Under the pieces are notes generated by a model. It had not been told where the DNA came from and searched no databases. It worked only from the letters and a program-made list of their open reading frames with translations. A program made the position numbers and the translations under genes. From Linanthus parryae (lineage: Eukaryota; Streptophyta; Magnoliopsida; Ericales; Polemoniaceae): 64,000 nucleotides of DNA. The stretch's first letter is position 1, and each line of letters begins with the position of its first letter. The stretch spans positions 145,167,368 to 145,231,367 of the forward strand of contig JALGPY010000001.1 in assembly GCA_023055425.1 (NCBI GenBank). The letters are read 5' to 3'. Below, piece after piece: positions 1-11,715 of this stretch.

Positions 1-144
1 ATTAATTTAGCCAATGATACGATACGAAACTTTGCTATATATATATATATTTTTTTTTTTATAATATTGTAGTGTTAAGAAAGATCAACAATATTATGAA
101 AAGATATAGCAAAGTTTTGGATCATATCGTTAGCTAAATTAGTC
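1..144. repeat. Short inverted-repeat element (MITE-like), left end at window edge
   Basis: Bases 1-44 and 100-144 are imperfect inverted copies of each other; both arms contain AACTTTGCTATAT or a close variant. The loop is a TATATA/poly-T run. This is the form of a small non-autonomous DNA transposon, but the left end may be cut by the window, so no target-site duplication can be shown. Confidence 0.5.
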
Positions 145-229
145 AAAGTGACCTCCTTGAAAGAGTGAAGTTGCTTGTGCTCCTTTCCTGAAATCCTTTC
201 ATTGATTTGATTGCGAGCGTTGGCCTTTC

Positions 230-345
230 ACCAAAAATCAGGCCAATCTAGTGGGTTGATCATAACTGCCATACCCTTCATTGATGTAAAATCAGGCCAA
301 TCTAGTGGGTTGATCATAATTGCCATACCCTTCATTGATGTTAAG
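230..345. repeat. Tandem duplication of about 55 bp
   Basis: A unit containing GGCCAATCTAGTGGGTTGAT occurs twice head to tail (about 234-288 and 290-345) with one or two differences. It makes a short repetitive open frame that has no other sign of being a gene. Apart from this repeat and the 860-1090 repeat, I see nothing gene-like between 145 and 1368, which is downstream of the BRX-family gene. Confidence 0.7.
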
Positions 346-860
346 CGAATCTTACAGAGTAAGTTGTATACTTTGGCTTTTTACGTATTTTGTACGACCT
401 CTTAAGGTACTAATATAGCATCCTTGGTATTAGTTGTACTATTAGCTACGTGGTCAGCTAATTATAGTTAGTGTATGCATTTGTTAGTTATGTAATCCAA
501 AGTTAAACCCTAATCCAACAAGGTAATGAATATAGTACAGCTTACTTAAACTGATCCAGTCCGGACATTCCAATCCATAAGTCTGGAAAACCAAGAATTG
601 CGTTAAGGACCCTTCTTCATTGTCCTCGGGCTCAGCTACTCTGTTTCTAAGTGTTTTGTGAAAACGAGTCTACATACCAAAGAATGAGGCAAATGAATAG
701 AATGGTTTTTGAAAGGAGGATTCAAATTTGACTCTATAAACCTTAGGTGTGGCAAGAAGATACCCGAGAAGAGGTCATTCGTCAGAATCCTCCAGCATTC
801 TCAGCAAAGGTAACATGGATCATATTCGCGAAGCTCGGCCAGGTAGAAGAAATGGCAAAC

Positions 861-1089
861 AGGTACAAACTAGTACCATAATACATATAGTCCCGCCGTG
901 TAAATGTTGCATTAAATAACTTGAGAAAGCCCTTTGAACCTCGAAGAAGAGGGGAGGAAACAGGGCTCAAAGAACTAGTACAAACTAGTACCATAATACA
1001 TAGTCCCGCCGTGTAAATGTTGCACTAAATAACTTGAGAAAGCCCTTTGAACCTCCAAATAGAGGGGAGGAAACAGGGCTCACAGAACT
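861..1089. repeat. Tandem duplication of about 115 bp downstream of the BRX gene
   Basis: Two head-to-tail copies (about 861-975 and 977-1089) begin with GTACAAACTAGTACCATAAT and differ by a few substitutions and small indels. They lie 280-500 bp past the BRX stop codon on its transcribed side, so they may fall in the 3' UTR or just beyond it. Confidence 0.75.
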
Positions 1090-1368
1090 TTACAGAATGT
1101 GGGAGCATATAGACTGAGATGATAAGTAGTGATCAGCTACGTGGAATGAAGCAAATATGCGTCCACAAGGTTTCAGGAAGACAAATAATTATCTCCCCGT
1201 TGAAGACTGCCAATTCCAGTGAGATCCTGTTGCTTAATGCCGTCATAGATCACTCAGTCCATGGCGAGCTTCTACTGATTGTGTACGGGACACTGCTTCC
1301 CATGAAGCGCAGATCAGTGTGAATCGTGTAACTACCTTTGCATAGAAGGAAAACTTGACTCTGAGTGA

Positions 1369-4300
1369 TCAAAGGTATTGTGCTTGTATTCTCTCTCGAT
1401 TCTGATCCCACCAGGTTTTCGCGTTCATCTCCCCAAACCTCTCGCGGCTGTGAAAGAAACACAGAAGATCATTTCAGCATTTAACATTTGAACCATCAAC
1501 ATTGAACAACCCAAGTAAGACACCAATTTTTTGTTAAGGATCCACTTGATTACGAGAAAATATTGCAACGAAATGTCAAACTGGTCAAAGTAAAATCACT
1601 CCTGAGGTGATATCAAATGAGAAATGACTAAAAAGCTTGAAAGTCAAATAAGATGCAGATAGTGATAGCTGGTAGTAGTAATCTACAAACACCAAATACA
1701 AAGAGATTGGTTCAAGTTGATTACCTGAATCTGACACGGCGTAGCTCTCTTGTGCCATCTGCTAACTGTCTGATGGTGATATATACCCCAGGTTCATCCT
1801 CTTCGATCCATTCTGAATCGATGTCACTGGCATTGCTAATAGAAACTGAGGCATCATCTCTAGAGGAGGTCGTCGTTCGTGAAGCCTCCATCGGTGAGGT
1901 GCCCTTTGGTCCCCCGGTACCATAAATGCTTGACCCAGCATTGTAGTGGCCCCCACCTCCATTATCCGAATGTTCAGGGAAATACCCTTTACTACCAGAA
2001 GGTTTATAATAGTTTCTTGGTGTCCATTCTTTGTTTAGTGAAGTCATCGGGCTTTCCCTGGCTGATCCTAATCTTGAATAGGAAGAATCTCTCTGCCAAG
2101 TAAGAACACAAGTTTAGAATCATTTGGGTTATTTCTTCGAAAGGAGCACTTTGTGATTTGGGACCAGATTATTAGGGTCGTGTGAATCCAGATGCAATTA
2201 GAGGAGGTGGCTTTACCTGGTCCTCAGACCTTCCAGGGGTGCTGAAAGCTTGTTGATTAAATCTTTGAACATTATACAGCTCCATGATTCTGTCATAGTT
2301 CTCACCCCACCATCGTTGAGCTTGCCATTTATTGAACATCTCTCGGCTGCAGTTGAAATGTCACAACATTGTTATGGATATGGAATCACATTAAATTTTG
2401 TCAAGAATACGACAACACATCCAGGTTTCGCCAATTGCTAGATCTGAGCACAAACATATGTTATCTTCATTGTTACGTCCAATAGGTGTGGTCTCTATCT
2501 TTGTTAGGATTGCTGAATAGTGAATATTCAACTTGAATTCTTCGAGTGACAAGGGACCGCATACAATTCACAAGCTGCTCTTATAGTCTTAACTCTTAAG
2601 GTTGGATCAGGCTGGGTCCAGAATAATGAACCCCTCCCAGATATGTTCAAATCTGGATAAGGTAAAGATGGTCTAACAAAATCTTTGAAGCTAAAACTCT
2701 GGAAGATTTGGAGAAAAACACGCAATGACAGTTATTGGCTTTATGTAGATTAGAGAGCTCTACTTTACCTGAACCGTATTCGTTTGAGATCATTTCCACC
2801 ATTAGGAAGAGACACAAAAGTAATCTGAACACCGGGTTCCACCTGTGCCACCCATTCTTTGGGTTCGTCCTCGTCTTCTAGCACTACATCACCTGACTGA
2901 CAAATTGATTCTCGCCCCCCTGGGGTCCGATCCCCACCAAATCCCCTACTGAACCTTGAATCAGAGGCACGGGTAAAATCCCATGCAGGTGTTGAGCTCG
3001 AGCTCCCTGGTTGAGGGAAGGGGTAGGGGACACCTTCTGATATAGTATCGAAATCTGGGAAAGGTCTATGCGCTCTTCTACCTGACGGTGTAGGGGGCTT
3101 GCCCGACATTTTCAATGCCATATCTTTGATCTGCACATTGTTACATCATGGATAAGTTTTATATAACTCCAACTGTAGATATTAAGCCAGGGTATAGATT
3201 AGATTTAAAACAAAATTCAAATTAACATGGACATCCTTGAATTGGTTGTTGACCAATTCACTACAATCTGAATAAGCTTTCCGTGAAAAGGAACATGCAT
3301 GTTGTTGTGTATTTGCATCAGCATCGGCCAGAAGCAAACTTTAGGGACATAGCTTCTAGCTTGCTGAACATGTCATCAATCGATCATGCCCCTTCAAAGA
3401 ACAGGGCCAAAGCCATTGTTCAACCACCACAAGCTTTTCGTCTATTTAGTTAGCCACCACAATCCACTATGGTAAGTATCCACTGGCCTGAATACTTTTT
3501 CCTTAATCATTTTGGAACTGTTACTTCTGGATGGATCGACAGGAGTTCTATTGGGGTCACTCTAAAGACCCTGGGGAGTTCCTTTCCTCTGCCTATGTCT
3601 CCCCTTTAGCCACCACTACGAGGGTATTACATATTGTATATTTCTATTAAGAACTAACATAAATCTGAAGGAGCTTTAACAATTATTTCCATAATAAATA
3701 AAAGAATTCACACTTCCATTTGTAGTTGCACACTCAAGTAGATACCTGAGGAGGTGATGGTGTGGGGGTTATAGTGACTCAGTTGAGCGGTATTCCTGGA
3801 AGTGGTTAGCTGGATAAAGAAAGGACTGTACATAGATCATGGAACAACTTTAACTCCAACAATAGTTTAGTAGAACAGTGGTTATGACAATAACTCTTCT
3901 TATCAAATCTCATCTTAACTTGAAATAAAAAGACGGAACAGCTTATATAATGATTAATGAATGCTCCTACAGATAGCTAATGCAGTGTGCAAAAAGCATG
4001 AGTTATTGGTAAAACATCCATTACATTGGTATCCCTTTCACGCCGTTTTGGTTGACTGTCAATGACACATGTTAGAAAACTCTTCATTTTCTATAATATT
4101 TATTCTGTCGATGAAGTTAATCTATAACGACAAATATTGAGGTAAAATCGCAGGATTTAAACGAGATTACGTGGTATGGTTTGAAAACCACTGATCAAAA
4201 CACCTTTTAGTTTGCTAATTCAAGACAAAATAAAATCATGTGTTCATAGCCTCTAAGGGTTTGAGTATTTTCAATGAGAAGAGACAACTAGAGTTGCTCT

Positions 4301-4929
4301 GGATTGTTAATGAAACATGTTGGCCTACAATTGTCTGTCTTTGGTGGCTCTGTGTCCCACCAGCACTTGTACAACCCTGAACCAGACAGCTTGGCCCTCC
4401 GCATGACAGAAAATATACATACCATCACCTTAGCAAACAATCTGTCCAAAAGTGTATGCATTTATATTGAGAGGTGCCCACCAAATAAACCATTCCTAGT
4501 TCGACACAGATTATCTTGATCATGTTTATTCTGGTAATCTGTTTGCCACTGGTTTATCTTGATCATGTTTATTCTGGTAATCTATTAAAATCAGTATAAT
4601 TGCTAGTACTTAATGGTGGTGTTGCTCTTCCCTATGGGTTGCATAAAAATACTGAGTAAAGACCCAACAACCCAAAAACAAAGGGGTGATTGAAGAGCTT
4701 TCACAAACATGGAAAAATTGCTTTTATGGAATCCCTCCAACAGAAGGGAAAGTGACTGCCAAAAAGCAAAAATATCAATAGCATGAGGGTGTAGTATGTA
4801 TAGTTATAGGAATAGCACCTGCGTGGTCAGGCTTTTGACTGTTTCTTTTGTGTTGGGTGTCCCACGACCCCCTCCTTCTCTTCCATCTTCGTCCTCTCTT
4901 TGCTTTGAACACGTTATACACGTCAGCAT
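1369..4929 (-). CDS. BRX: BREVIS RADIX family protein, 5 coding exons, 349 aa
   Basis: Coding exons in transcript order are 4929-4819, 3130-2769, 2346-2217, 2092-1725 and 1447-1369. All junctions are GT-AG and keep frame. Exon 1 starts MLTCITC and so keeps the two N-terminal cysteines (C4, C7) that are palmitoylation candidates in this family; it ends in KSLTTQ, followed by IKDMALK. The first BRX domain spans about residues 128-184 (EWVAQVEPGV, then SREMFNKWQAQRWW). The second spans about 295-349 (EWIEEDEPGVYITI, then SRERFGEMNAKTWW, ending QAQYL). Known family members are plasma-membrane and nuclear regulators of auxin-dependent root and protophloem growth; the role here is inferred from homology. 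Length matches Arabidopsis BRX (about 344 aa). Oddity: the conserved block after KDMALKxSG (normally AYRQC) is missing in exon 2. BRX versus a BRX-like paralogue cannot be settled without a tree. Confidence 0.93.
3131..4818 (-). other. BRX intron 1 (1.69 kb)
   Basis: This intron separates the exon for the N-terminal cysteines and KSLTTQ from the exon starting IKDMALK. The donor is CAG|GTGCT (minus) at 4818 and the acceptor is TGCAG at 3131. I see no nested gene or clear transposon in it. The direct repeat TTATCTTGATCATGTTTATT at about 4511-4575 is the only notable feature. Confidence 0.8.
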
Positions 4930-6400
4930 CTTCTTCTTTCTCTTTCTCTTTTTCTCTGCACAACAACAAATTCAAGAATGGGGTTTAGAATATTCTTTTT
5001 TTGCTGTATCTCCATTGTTGAGTCATTAGGCATTAGCCCACTATTAATTCAACTTCAAGATTTTCCGGAACAAGGAGTGATATTTTAAAAAGATAAAAAA
5101 GTTGGGAAATCAATGTTTGGTTACAAGGAAACAGTAAAGAAAGAGACAAAGGTATTCAAATATTGGTTTGGGTTGATATGTGAAGGCAAAGCTTCAAAGG
5201 GGAAAAAAATAAAACTGGGTTTTGGGAGAAACAAAAAGAAAAAGAGTAAAGACGAAAGATGGCTCTCTATCTCTCGGGATCAGCGACGAAATAGGCACAA
5301 TAATGAAATGAAATAAATAAATACCAAAGTGGTCTAAAATTATTCATTCAAGAACAACTGTTGTGACTTGGGTGTGTGCTTTATTATGCAGAAGAAGAAA
5401 GGAATAAATAAAGGAATGAGGAACAAACCATTATTTTATTTTAATTGGGATTTTGCGTGAGCCGATGTTTTACAAACAGTGGAGGATTCGTTTTATCTCT
5501 CTCTCAAATCACATCAATGTCCTCATTGGTGATTCGACAAATCCAAATGCCAGATAAACAGAGGCGTGAAGAGAGGGTGAGTCAATCGAGTTTGGTGAGA
5601 GACAAAATGATAGAAAATTGAAGAAAAACATTCGATGGACTCCTCTTCTCAGTCTATCAGAAAATGCCAAATGCACACATTGATTTCACTGTTTCGCCTG
5701 AAAACGACTCGCCTCCTTCGTCTCTCAAAAACACAATTCCCGTACAAATTTTTCAAAACTAAACCACTAATACTCCACCAGCTAATGCACACACCAATGA
5801 AACGAAGTATGGAGCAATTCGTGGTTACAGAAGGTAAAATCCATTGGGCGAATCGTAGGAAGGAAACGATTCGAACCGGAAACTCCAAAAAAAAAACTGG
5901 AAATCGAACGACGCAAACGACAGAAATCAGCATAATCCAGACGAAAATTTCAACCAGAACTCGGAAAATTGAAAATCGAACGACGAAGAACACGGAAACA
6001 GCAGAAATCAGCATAAAGAAGAATGTAGGCTATGTACGCCTAATATAGACAATTTTTACCTTCAAAGCACCTCCAACCTCCACAACAACTTCAAATCTCT
6101 GCAATCCTATTTCAGTCCTGTCCAGCTCCGGAGAGACGATTGTTGCCGAAAAATGCCCTAGATCGCTCCAAAAACGGAATTCCGATTTCGCCAAATCAAG
6201 GTAACATTTTCACCATAACAAACTCTCCGCACATTCAGTGAGGGAAAACCTTCGTTTCAAACAGGCGAAACTCTCCGGCGGCTTCACTGACCGGAGAGTG
6301 AAACTCCGGCGATGTGGTGACTATCTAGAGAGAGAGAGAGAGAGAAAGAGGATTTATAAATTTGTGTATAGTGGTACCAGTACATAGGTCGAGGCTTTAC
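4930..6400 (-). other. BRX 5' UTR with probable intron
   Basis: A minus-strand acceptor (TTGTTGTTGTGCAG) ends near 4960, about 30 bases upstream of the ATG. A plausible donor (TTTGAAG|GTAAAA) lies near 6059. This predicts a 5'-UTR exon at about 6060-6400 and a UTR intron of about 1.1 kb. The predicted leader holds CT-rich runs and a small upstream ATG (MVKMLP then stop) near 6215. Open frames on either strand at 5635-6048 are low-complexity shadows. Transcript evidence is lacking, so this is inference. Confidence 0.45.
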
Positions 6401-6427
6401 GTTGTGCGTAGAGAGGAGGGTGAGGGC

Positions 6428-6440
6428 TATATATATATAT
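6428..6440 (-). promoter_or_regulatory. Candidate TATA box of the BRX gene
   Basis: An uninterrupted TA run lies about 30-90 bp upstream of a GA/CT repeat (6329-6348) that would fall near the start of the predicted minus-strand leader. Position and composition fit a plant TATA plus CT-rich initiator. It is also a simple repeat, so the call is tentative. Confidence 0.4.
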
Positions 6441-6488
6441 GCAGGAAGAAACAGAGTAGGGAATATTTTTGGGAGGGTATATACATTA

Positions 6489-7133
6489 TGTAGTGCTTGT
6501 TTGGTATCCGTTTTAAAACATGCTAAAAAACACATTTAAAAACATAATCAAAAAACTGTTTTGTATCTGTTTAAAAACTGTGTTAAAAAAAAACTTTACT
6601 AAATTTCAATGTTAATTTGTTTGAATATTATTTTTAAGTACAATACCGACATATTTTTGATATTTTTTTACATCTACTCATAGTTGAAATGTCTTTAAAC
6701 ACCAATAGTATAAAATAATAAAAAACACCAAAAAAATACCACAATTTCCGTTTTAAAAAGTTGTGTTTTCAGTCAACATGTTTTTGTTTTTAAACAGTGA
6801 AAAGACATACATCTATTGTATAAAACAGTATGGTTTAACTAACCTATGATTTTTCAGTATTTTGATTAAATAAATCAGCTCCGGCCCTTACATTTCTTTA
6901 CCACCCACTTAACTACCCACTATTTAAAATTTTACCCTCTCTTTCGAATGAATTTACTTAATTATCATAAGTGTGTAAAAATATGACTTGATTACTTCTC
7001 CTCCAGCAAAATCGATTATGAAACGTTTTTTTGGTAAAGCTCTCGGGCACCGACAATCACCGAGTACTAAATGAGTTTAAAAAAAACACCATGTTTTTAA
7101 TCAAGGTTGATTAAAAACAGGGATGCCAAACAT
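6489..7133. mobile_element. Possible MITE upstream of the BRX promoter
   Basis: The left end carries GTGCTTGTTTGGTATCC and the right end, read in reverse, GTGCATGTTTGGCATCC. These form matching termini about 640 bp apart, enclosing AT-rich non-coding DNA. No clear target-site duplication was found, so the ends are approximate and the superfamily is unassigned (hAT is one option). Confidence 0.4.
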
Positions 7134-7696
7134 GCACATAGATATGACGCCGTTATGTAACGGGGAATGACGGCGTTAGTAAATAGACGGCTGTGATATT
7201 ACGGATTGGTCTCGATCAATGAGGACATGTGGGACATAGCTGTCTACTGTACGAGGGGGTGATGGTGCTTGGACGTGATTCGGTGCGGGCGATGTAACTA
7301 CGTGGTTTCTTGATTGATGGCTGGGATTAGATCTGACGATGTTTTGATTGATCATGAGCCGTCAAATCTGGCTCATCATAATGGAGATCTTGGAGACAAC
7401 TTCATTTCAGTGAAATGATTATATTTTGGGGGTCTAATAAAACTAAGATTTGTCTCTTTATTGTGTCTTCTTCGTCCCCCACCAAAGTTAGAGCTTGGTT
7501 TAGTACACTGTACAAAGGGAGGACTCTCTAATCAGTGTATCGTATCTACTAGAAAGATAATGGAAGGATAAATCAATCGAGCCACTCAATGGAAAAGAAG
7601 ATTGTGAACCGAAGTGGCTGGTTAGAGATCACTGCGTTTTGATTTGATACTACTAGACCAAATCATCTGCAATTGTGCCTTTTTTTAGCTCATTTC
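7134..7696. other. Intergenic, nothing recognised
   Basis: No open frame of gene length, splice pattern, RNA gene or terminal repeat was recognised here. The stretch ends at the target-site duplication of the LINE fragment that follows. Confidence 0.5.
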
Positions 7697-7712
7697 AAAA
7701 AGATATAAGGGA

Positions 7713-8434
7713 TCCAGGCGAAGTGGTCGATTCTATCGTGGTGTATTTGATTTGCTAGAAACAACTCCAGATTTAATGGGAAGCCCTTTAAGATTGACAA
7801 TATGATCAAGCGTGCAAGATTTTTCTTCATCGATTTTAAAGTGGTTCACTCCTCCGAAGATATTACCACTAATCCCCCGGAGAAGTGTATCAAGTGGATT
7901 GCTCCCGACGAAGGGTGGGCCAAAGTTAACACAGATGTTGCTCGACGGGAAAGACTCGGTTTTGCAGGTACTGGTTGCATTCTTCGAGACTCTCTTGGTG
8001 AATTTGTGGCTGCTCGCTTCGAAAGAATCGAAACTCAATCTTCAGTCCTTTTATTAGAAATGATGGGAATCCAAAAGGGAATGGAGATGGCGAAGACGGC
8101 AAATTGTCAACGATTAGTTGTGGAGTTAGATTCTCTCCTCAATGTGGAATTGATGTTCAAATGGAGATCGGGTCAAGGGAATATTGATAACACCTAGCAG
8201 TGACCTACTGAAAACAGTGGATGAATGTTTGGAGCTATGTGCTGTCTTTCAGGAAGTAGATTTCAATTTTGTTCCTCGCCACTGCAACAAAGTTGCTGAC
8301 TTGTTAGCCCGAAGATCTTTACAGTTTTCTCAGTATAGCTTGTATACCCGTCCTCCGGATTGGGCTCTAGATGTACTAGAAAACGATATAAGTGACCTTT
8401 CTGGTCATTTTTAATGATATTTGCTCCCTCAAAA
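7713..8434 (+). mobile_element. 5'-truncated LINE (RNase H end) with 16-bp target-site duplication
   Basis: The insert ends in an A-run (from 8431) and is bracketed by perfect copies of AAAAAGATATAAGGGA at 7697-7712 and 8435-8450. The left copy runs straight into coding sequence, as expected for a 5'-truncated retroposed LINE. Its 3' end (TTTTTAATGATATTTGCTCCCTC then A-run) resembles the ends of the two long LINEs in this window. The right copy of the duplication includes the first four bases of the neighbouring MITE, so the MITE was there first. Confidence 0.88.
7802..8414 (+). pseudogene. LINE ORF2 C-terminus: plant RNase H-like domain, frameshifted
   Basis: Reads as the C-terminal RNase H domain of a plant L1-type ORF2: WAKVNTDVAR (first Asp), LLLEMMGIQKG (Glu), LVVELDSLL (second Asp), then FVPRHCNKVADLLARR. 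A +1 frameshift near 8180-8190 splits it into two open frames (7802-8197 and 8184-8414). Endonuclease and RT parts are absent because of 5' truncation. It cannot make an active enzyme as it stands. Confidence 0.85.
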
Positions 8435-8446
8435 AAAAAGATATAA

Positions 8447-8626
8447 GGGAAAGGATCCTCTCCAGCCATGATTCGTCCAGTCGTCGTCCAACCTTCATTT
8501 TGACCATTGACGTAATTGTTTAAAATTAGTGTACAAATAATAGTTAACAGATAAACCTAGTTTCAATGGTAAAGATGAAGGTTGGATGCCGGCTGGACGG
8601 ATCATGGCTGGAGAGGATCCGTTCCC
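8447..8626. mobile_element. 180-bp MITE with 9-10 bp TSD (Mutator-like)
   Basis: Both ends carry an inverted repeat of about 45 bp that contains GGATCCTCTCCAGCCATGAT. The element is flanked by AAAGATATAA at 8437-8446 and 8627-8636. A duplication of 9-10 bp points to the Mutator superfamily. It has no coding capacity. Confidence 0.8.
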
Positions 8627-8636
8627 AAAGATATAA

Positions 8637-10889
8637 AATATGCTTGTTTCAATATTTAACATCTCAAGCGGGTTTCTTTAACTTTTCATTCAGTGAAACT
8701 AAGCTCATCAAGATACATCAGTGTTTAAAATGTGTGTAATAATGTTTAAAATTTGTTTTAAACAAAGACAAAAACTAGTCCATCAAGATACATCAGTGTT
8801 TCAAGTACATAACTTGCTGACTAGTTGAAGAACAAAGCTTAAAATACCCTAACATTACTTAAGCTCCTGAAATTTACACTAAAAAGGAAGCTACCAGCAT
8901 AACTACATCAAGATACATCAAAGTTTCAGTTATGTTGATCAAGGTTGTCTGAAGAGCAAAGTCACACAATACCCAAACATTACATAAACTTCATGAAATT
9001 TACACCAAAAGAAGGAAGCTACCAACATAACTTAGATAACTTGTCCATAGTCCATATTAAGGACACCAAACCCAGGACCAAAACTAAGATTTTTTCTTCG
9101 CATATCCAGCTTGTGATCACCATGAAAAGATCTCCATCCCGCTGCTCCATTCCACACTTATATCCATGTAATATTTACATCTTCGCCCATAGCACTTTAG
9201 GACAATTTGTAACCTCCCCTTGTGTGTTTCTAAAAACTACAAAACGACACATCTGAAGTGTAAAATTATCAAAAGCATGTATAATATGTATAATATCAAA
9301 TGTTTATTACTTATTTATGACATCACCGGGCCGAGCTGGGCTGGGTTGAGAAGCTCGAACCCAAACCCAACCCATTCATAGACTGGGCTCGTTTTGTTAG
9401 CCCAAGCCCGTCCCGGGCTGAAATTTCGCGAACCCAAACTCACCCGTACTGGGCTGGGTTGGGTGGGTTACTCGAGCCACTGGGCCGATGACCAGGCTTA
9501 CTTGAGAGTGATGAATTGATGGGCCCCTATGAGCAGGCCCTTTCCTTTTTGTCACCAAACAATGGATTCGGATAGTAATCCCACCCCATCCCATGAGTAC
9601 AGTGAAAACAAACAAACCCCAATAGTATTCCATGCAAGGGCCCCTGTGAGCAAGGGTTATACACATTGCCCTCTACTTCATGTTTCTGTTACTAAATGCA
9701 ATATTCCATTCCAGCATAAGGTAATACTGAAAATAAAAGTAGAAAACTAAAACGACTTATAGAGGTATGTGAAGCTACTGGTTATGTCAGATACGATCTC
9801 GACCGTGGACTCGATGTCCTTAAGGCTTATTTTCCCCCACGATACTGTCTGATCCGCAGCAAAGTCATCGCAGGATAATCGCCTCGACCGTGAAGTTTTG
9901 TCGCTACACTCGCTGCACCCTGCGAACCGCAGTTGTATCGAAACTCTCTCTTGAAGAATGAAACCAACGGAAGAGAATGCAAGAATTTTGGAGTTGTTTT
10001 CATTTATGTAAGTTAGTGAACCGGATGGGGTAAGATTGCTATTTATAATAGCTAAGACACTCGTTGGGACGGTTGTAACCGTTGATGACAGTTGTGGCTG
10101 TCAAGAACGATTACCGTTCGGTTTGATTTTGAAATCCGTTTGGTGAAAGTCGAGGGACCAAAAGACAAATTCAAGTTAGAGTTGGTTTTGGCCCAAAAAG
10201 TTCAGTATGGGCTTAACTAGCCATCCCACACCCACTCCCCGGACAAACAACGTCGGCGGCACCCACGTGCGTGGTGGTTCGGACTTTGGCTAGGTCCTCT
10301 CTCCCGCAATAAAATGGCTACACTCTAAGGGCTTGCCCTTATGTTCCAAAACTTGGAGTACTTGTGCACTCTTAACTTGTTCTAAACGTCATCGTGGCAC
10401 ACTTTGTGTTTCCAACATTGCAAGACTTCATTTTCACACTTGAACTTTTGGTTCATCCAAACACGATTTTGGATGGATCGAAGTAGTAGGATTGTCTCCT
10501 TGAAAAAAATATTCCATAGCCACTTTCAAATTTACAAATTGTCAACACATTTTGTCGTAAATTGGATCAAAAATCGACCCACAATCATTGTTTTCTAAAA
10601 AGGTTTATGGTTCAACCACATCCCGCCATGTCCCGTTATGCACAAGTTCCTTAATCCCATATGATATTTTTCCATTCCCATGATGCTGACGTGGAGGTGG
10701 TGATGGAAGCATAGTCGTTTGAGATGCAATATTTACCTCTCAGTACTCAGCTAATGAGTGACTCTCAGGTTCTTTCAAATGTTGTTTGTTGTTTTTTTCT
10801 AGAAGAGCCTAATTGAAGGGGCATAGATCACCGAATATCAGTCTTCCCAAACAGCGTACACAAAGATGAGCATTTTTTTTTCATATGAT
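8637..10889. other. Intergenic; possible decayed minus-strand LTR around 9.8-10.4 kb
   Basis: No gene was recognised. From 9300 to 9520 the sequence is low-complexity GGGCTGGGTTG/CCCAACCC. From about 9770 to 10400 the DNA is less AT-rich and holds, on the minus strand, a TATA-like TATAAATAG near 10040, which could be a solo LTR. No termini or target-site duplication could be fixed. Short open frames here look random. Confidence 0.3.
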
Positions 10890-11715
10890 GCATTTGTTGC
10901 TACCATTGCTCCATAAGAAACTGAACATTATTTATTTGAGAGATTTTATGAAGAAGAGCGCAGAAAACTGATAGATGACAGATTGGAGTTGCCTCCATAC
11001 ATGATTTGATGAAAACAGAAGGATATAGAGTCTGTTTTAAGGTAGTCAACTTATTTTGGAAGCATTGATAGATACCTTCGAAAATATCGTACTTTAGAAG
11101 GGTAATGTCCATAACTAATCATAGGTATTTGCCCTGTTTGTCGATTATACTGATACCGGTCATGGTATTCAAATCTTTTTTCTCATAATTCGTCATGTTT
11201 GGGCTGGTGAAAAGCTGTGATTTGCCAAATTTAATTTCTTGTCTAGAGATCCATGATCCAATTAAGGGTGCATACATGGTCCCATGTCGAACTTTTGAAA
11301 GATGAAGCAATCATCCGCAAATAGGAGGTGGGGGACTTGACAGGGATGACCATTTAACTTTTACTCCTTGGAAGTTTACCGTGCATGTGTGTATGATCAT
11401 GGGGGATAGCAATTATGTGATTAACAGGAAGAGATCCGGTGGGAGCAGGTCGCCTTGGTGAATTCCTCTAGTGGACGAGAAGTAATCTAATGCTTGTTCG
11501 TTTACGATGACTATAGAGGAGATGGTTGTGACGCATGGCATGATGATTCAAATGAACTTTGGGTCGAATCTCATTTCCTGAGAAGTTTATTGAGGAAATC
11601 CTATTTGACCTTGTTGAAAGCTTTGCTCGTGCTCATATTGACTGGGAAGAACCTTGACTTCTTGGTCTTGTGGTTCCGGATATATTCAAGGATCTCATTG
11701 GCTAGAATGGTATTT
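10890..11715 (-). pseudogene. Decayed LINE reverse transcriptase fragment
   Basis: Reading the minus strand and allowing stops and frameshifts, a plant LINE RT is recognisable in order: ILANEILEYIRNHKT near 11705-11660, SKAFNKV near 11620, a remnant of the PYLFLLCSE block near 11430, then near 11240-11110 KSQLFTSPNM and GKYLGL (relics of the NFNKS and KYLGLP blocks), followed by LKYDIFEGIYQCFQNKL near 11090. The many stops mark an old dead copy. No ends or poly-A could be placed. Confidence 0.75.

Noticed and set aside
5113..5316. Lys-rich 67-aa frame
   Set aside because: Short, compositionally biased, and lies in the predicted UTR intron of the BRX gene.
5635..6048. 137-aa open frame rich in Thr, Lys and Arg, mirrored by a hydrophobic frame on the other strand
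   Set aside because: Low-complexity composition, overlaps the predicted BRX leader region, and no known domain; frames open on both strands are typical of repeats in AC/AG-rich DNA.
7713..8434. Host RNase H-like gene
   Set aside because: A-run and 16-bp target duplication show it is a truncated LINE.
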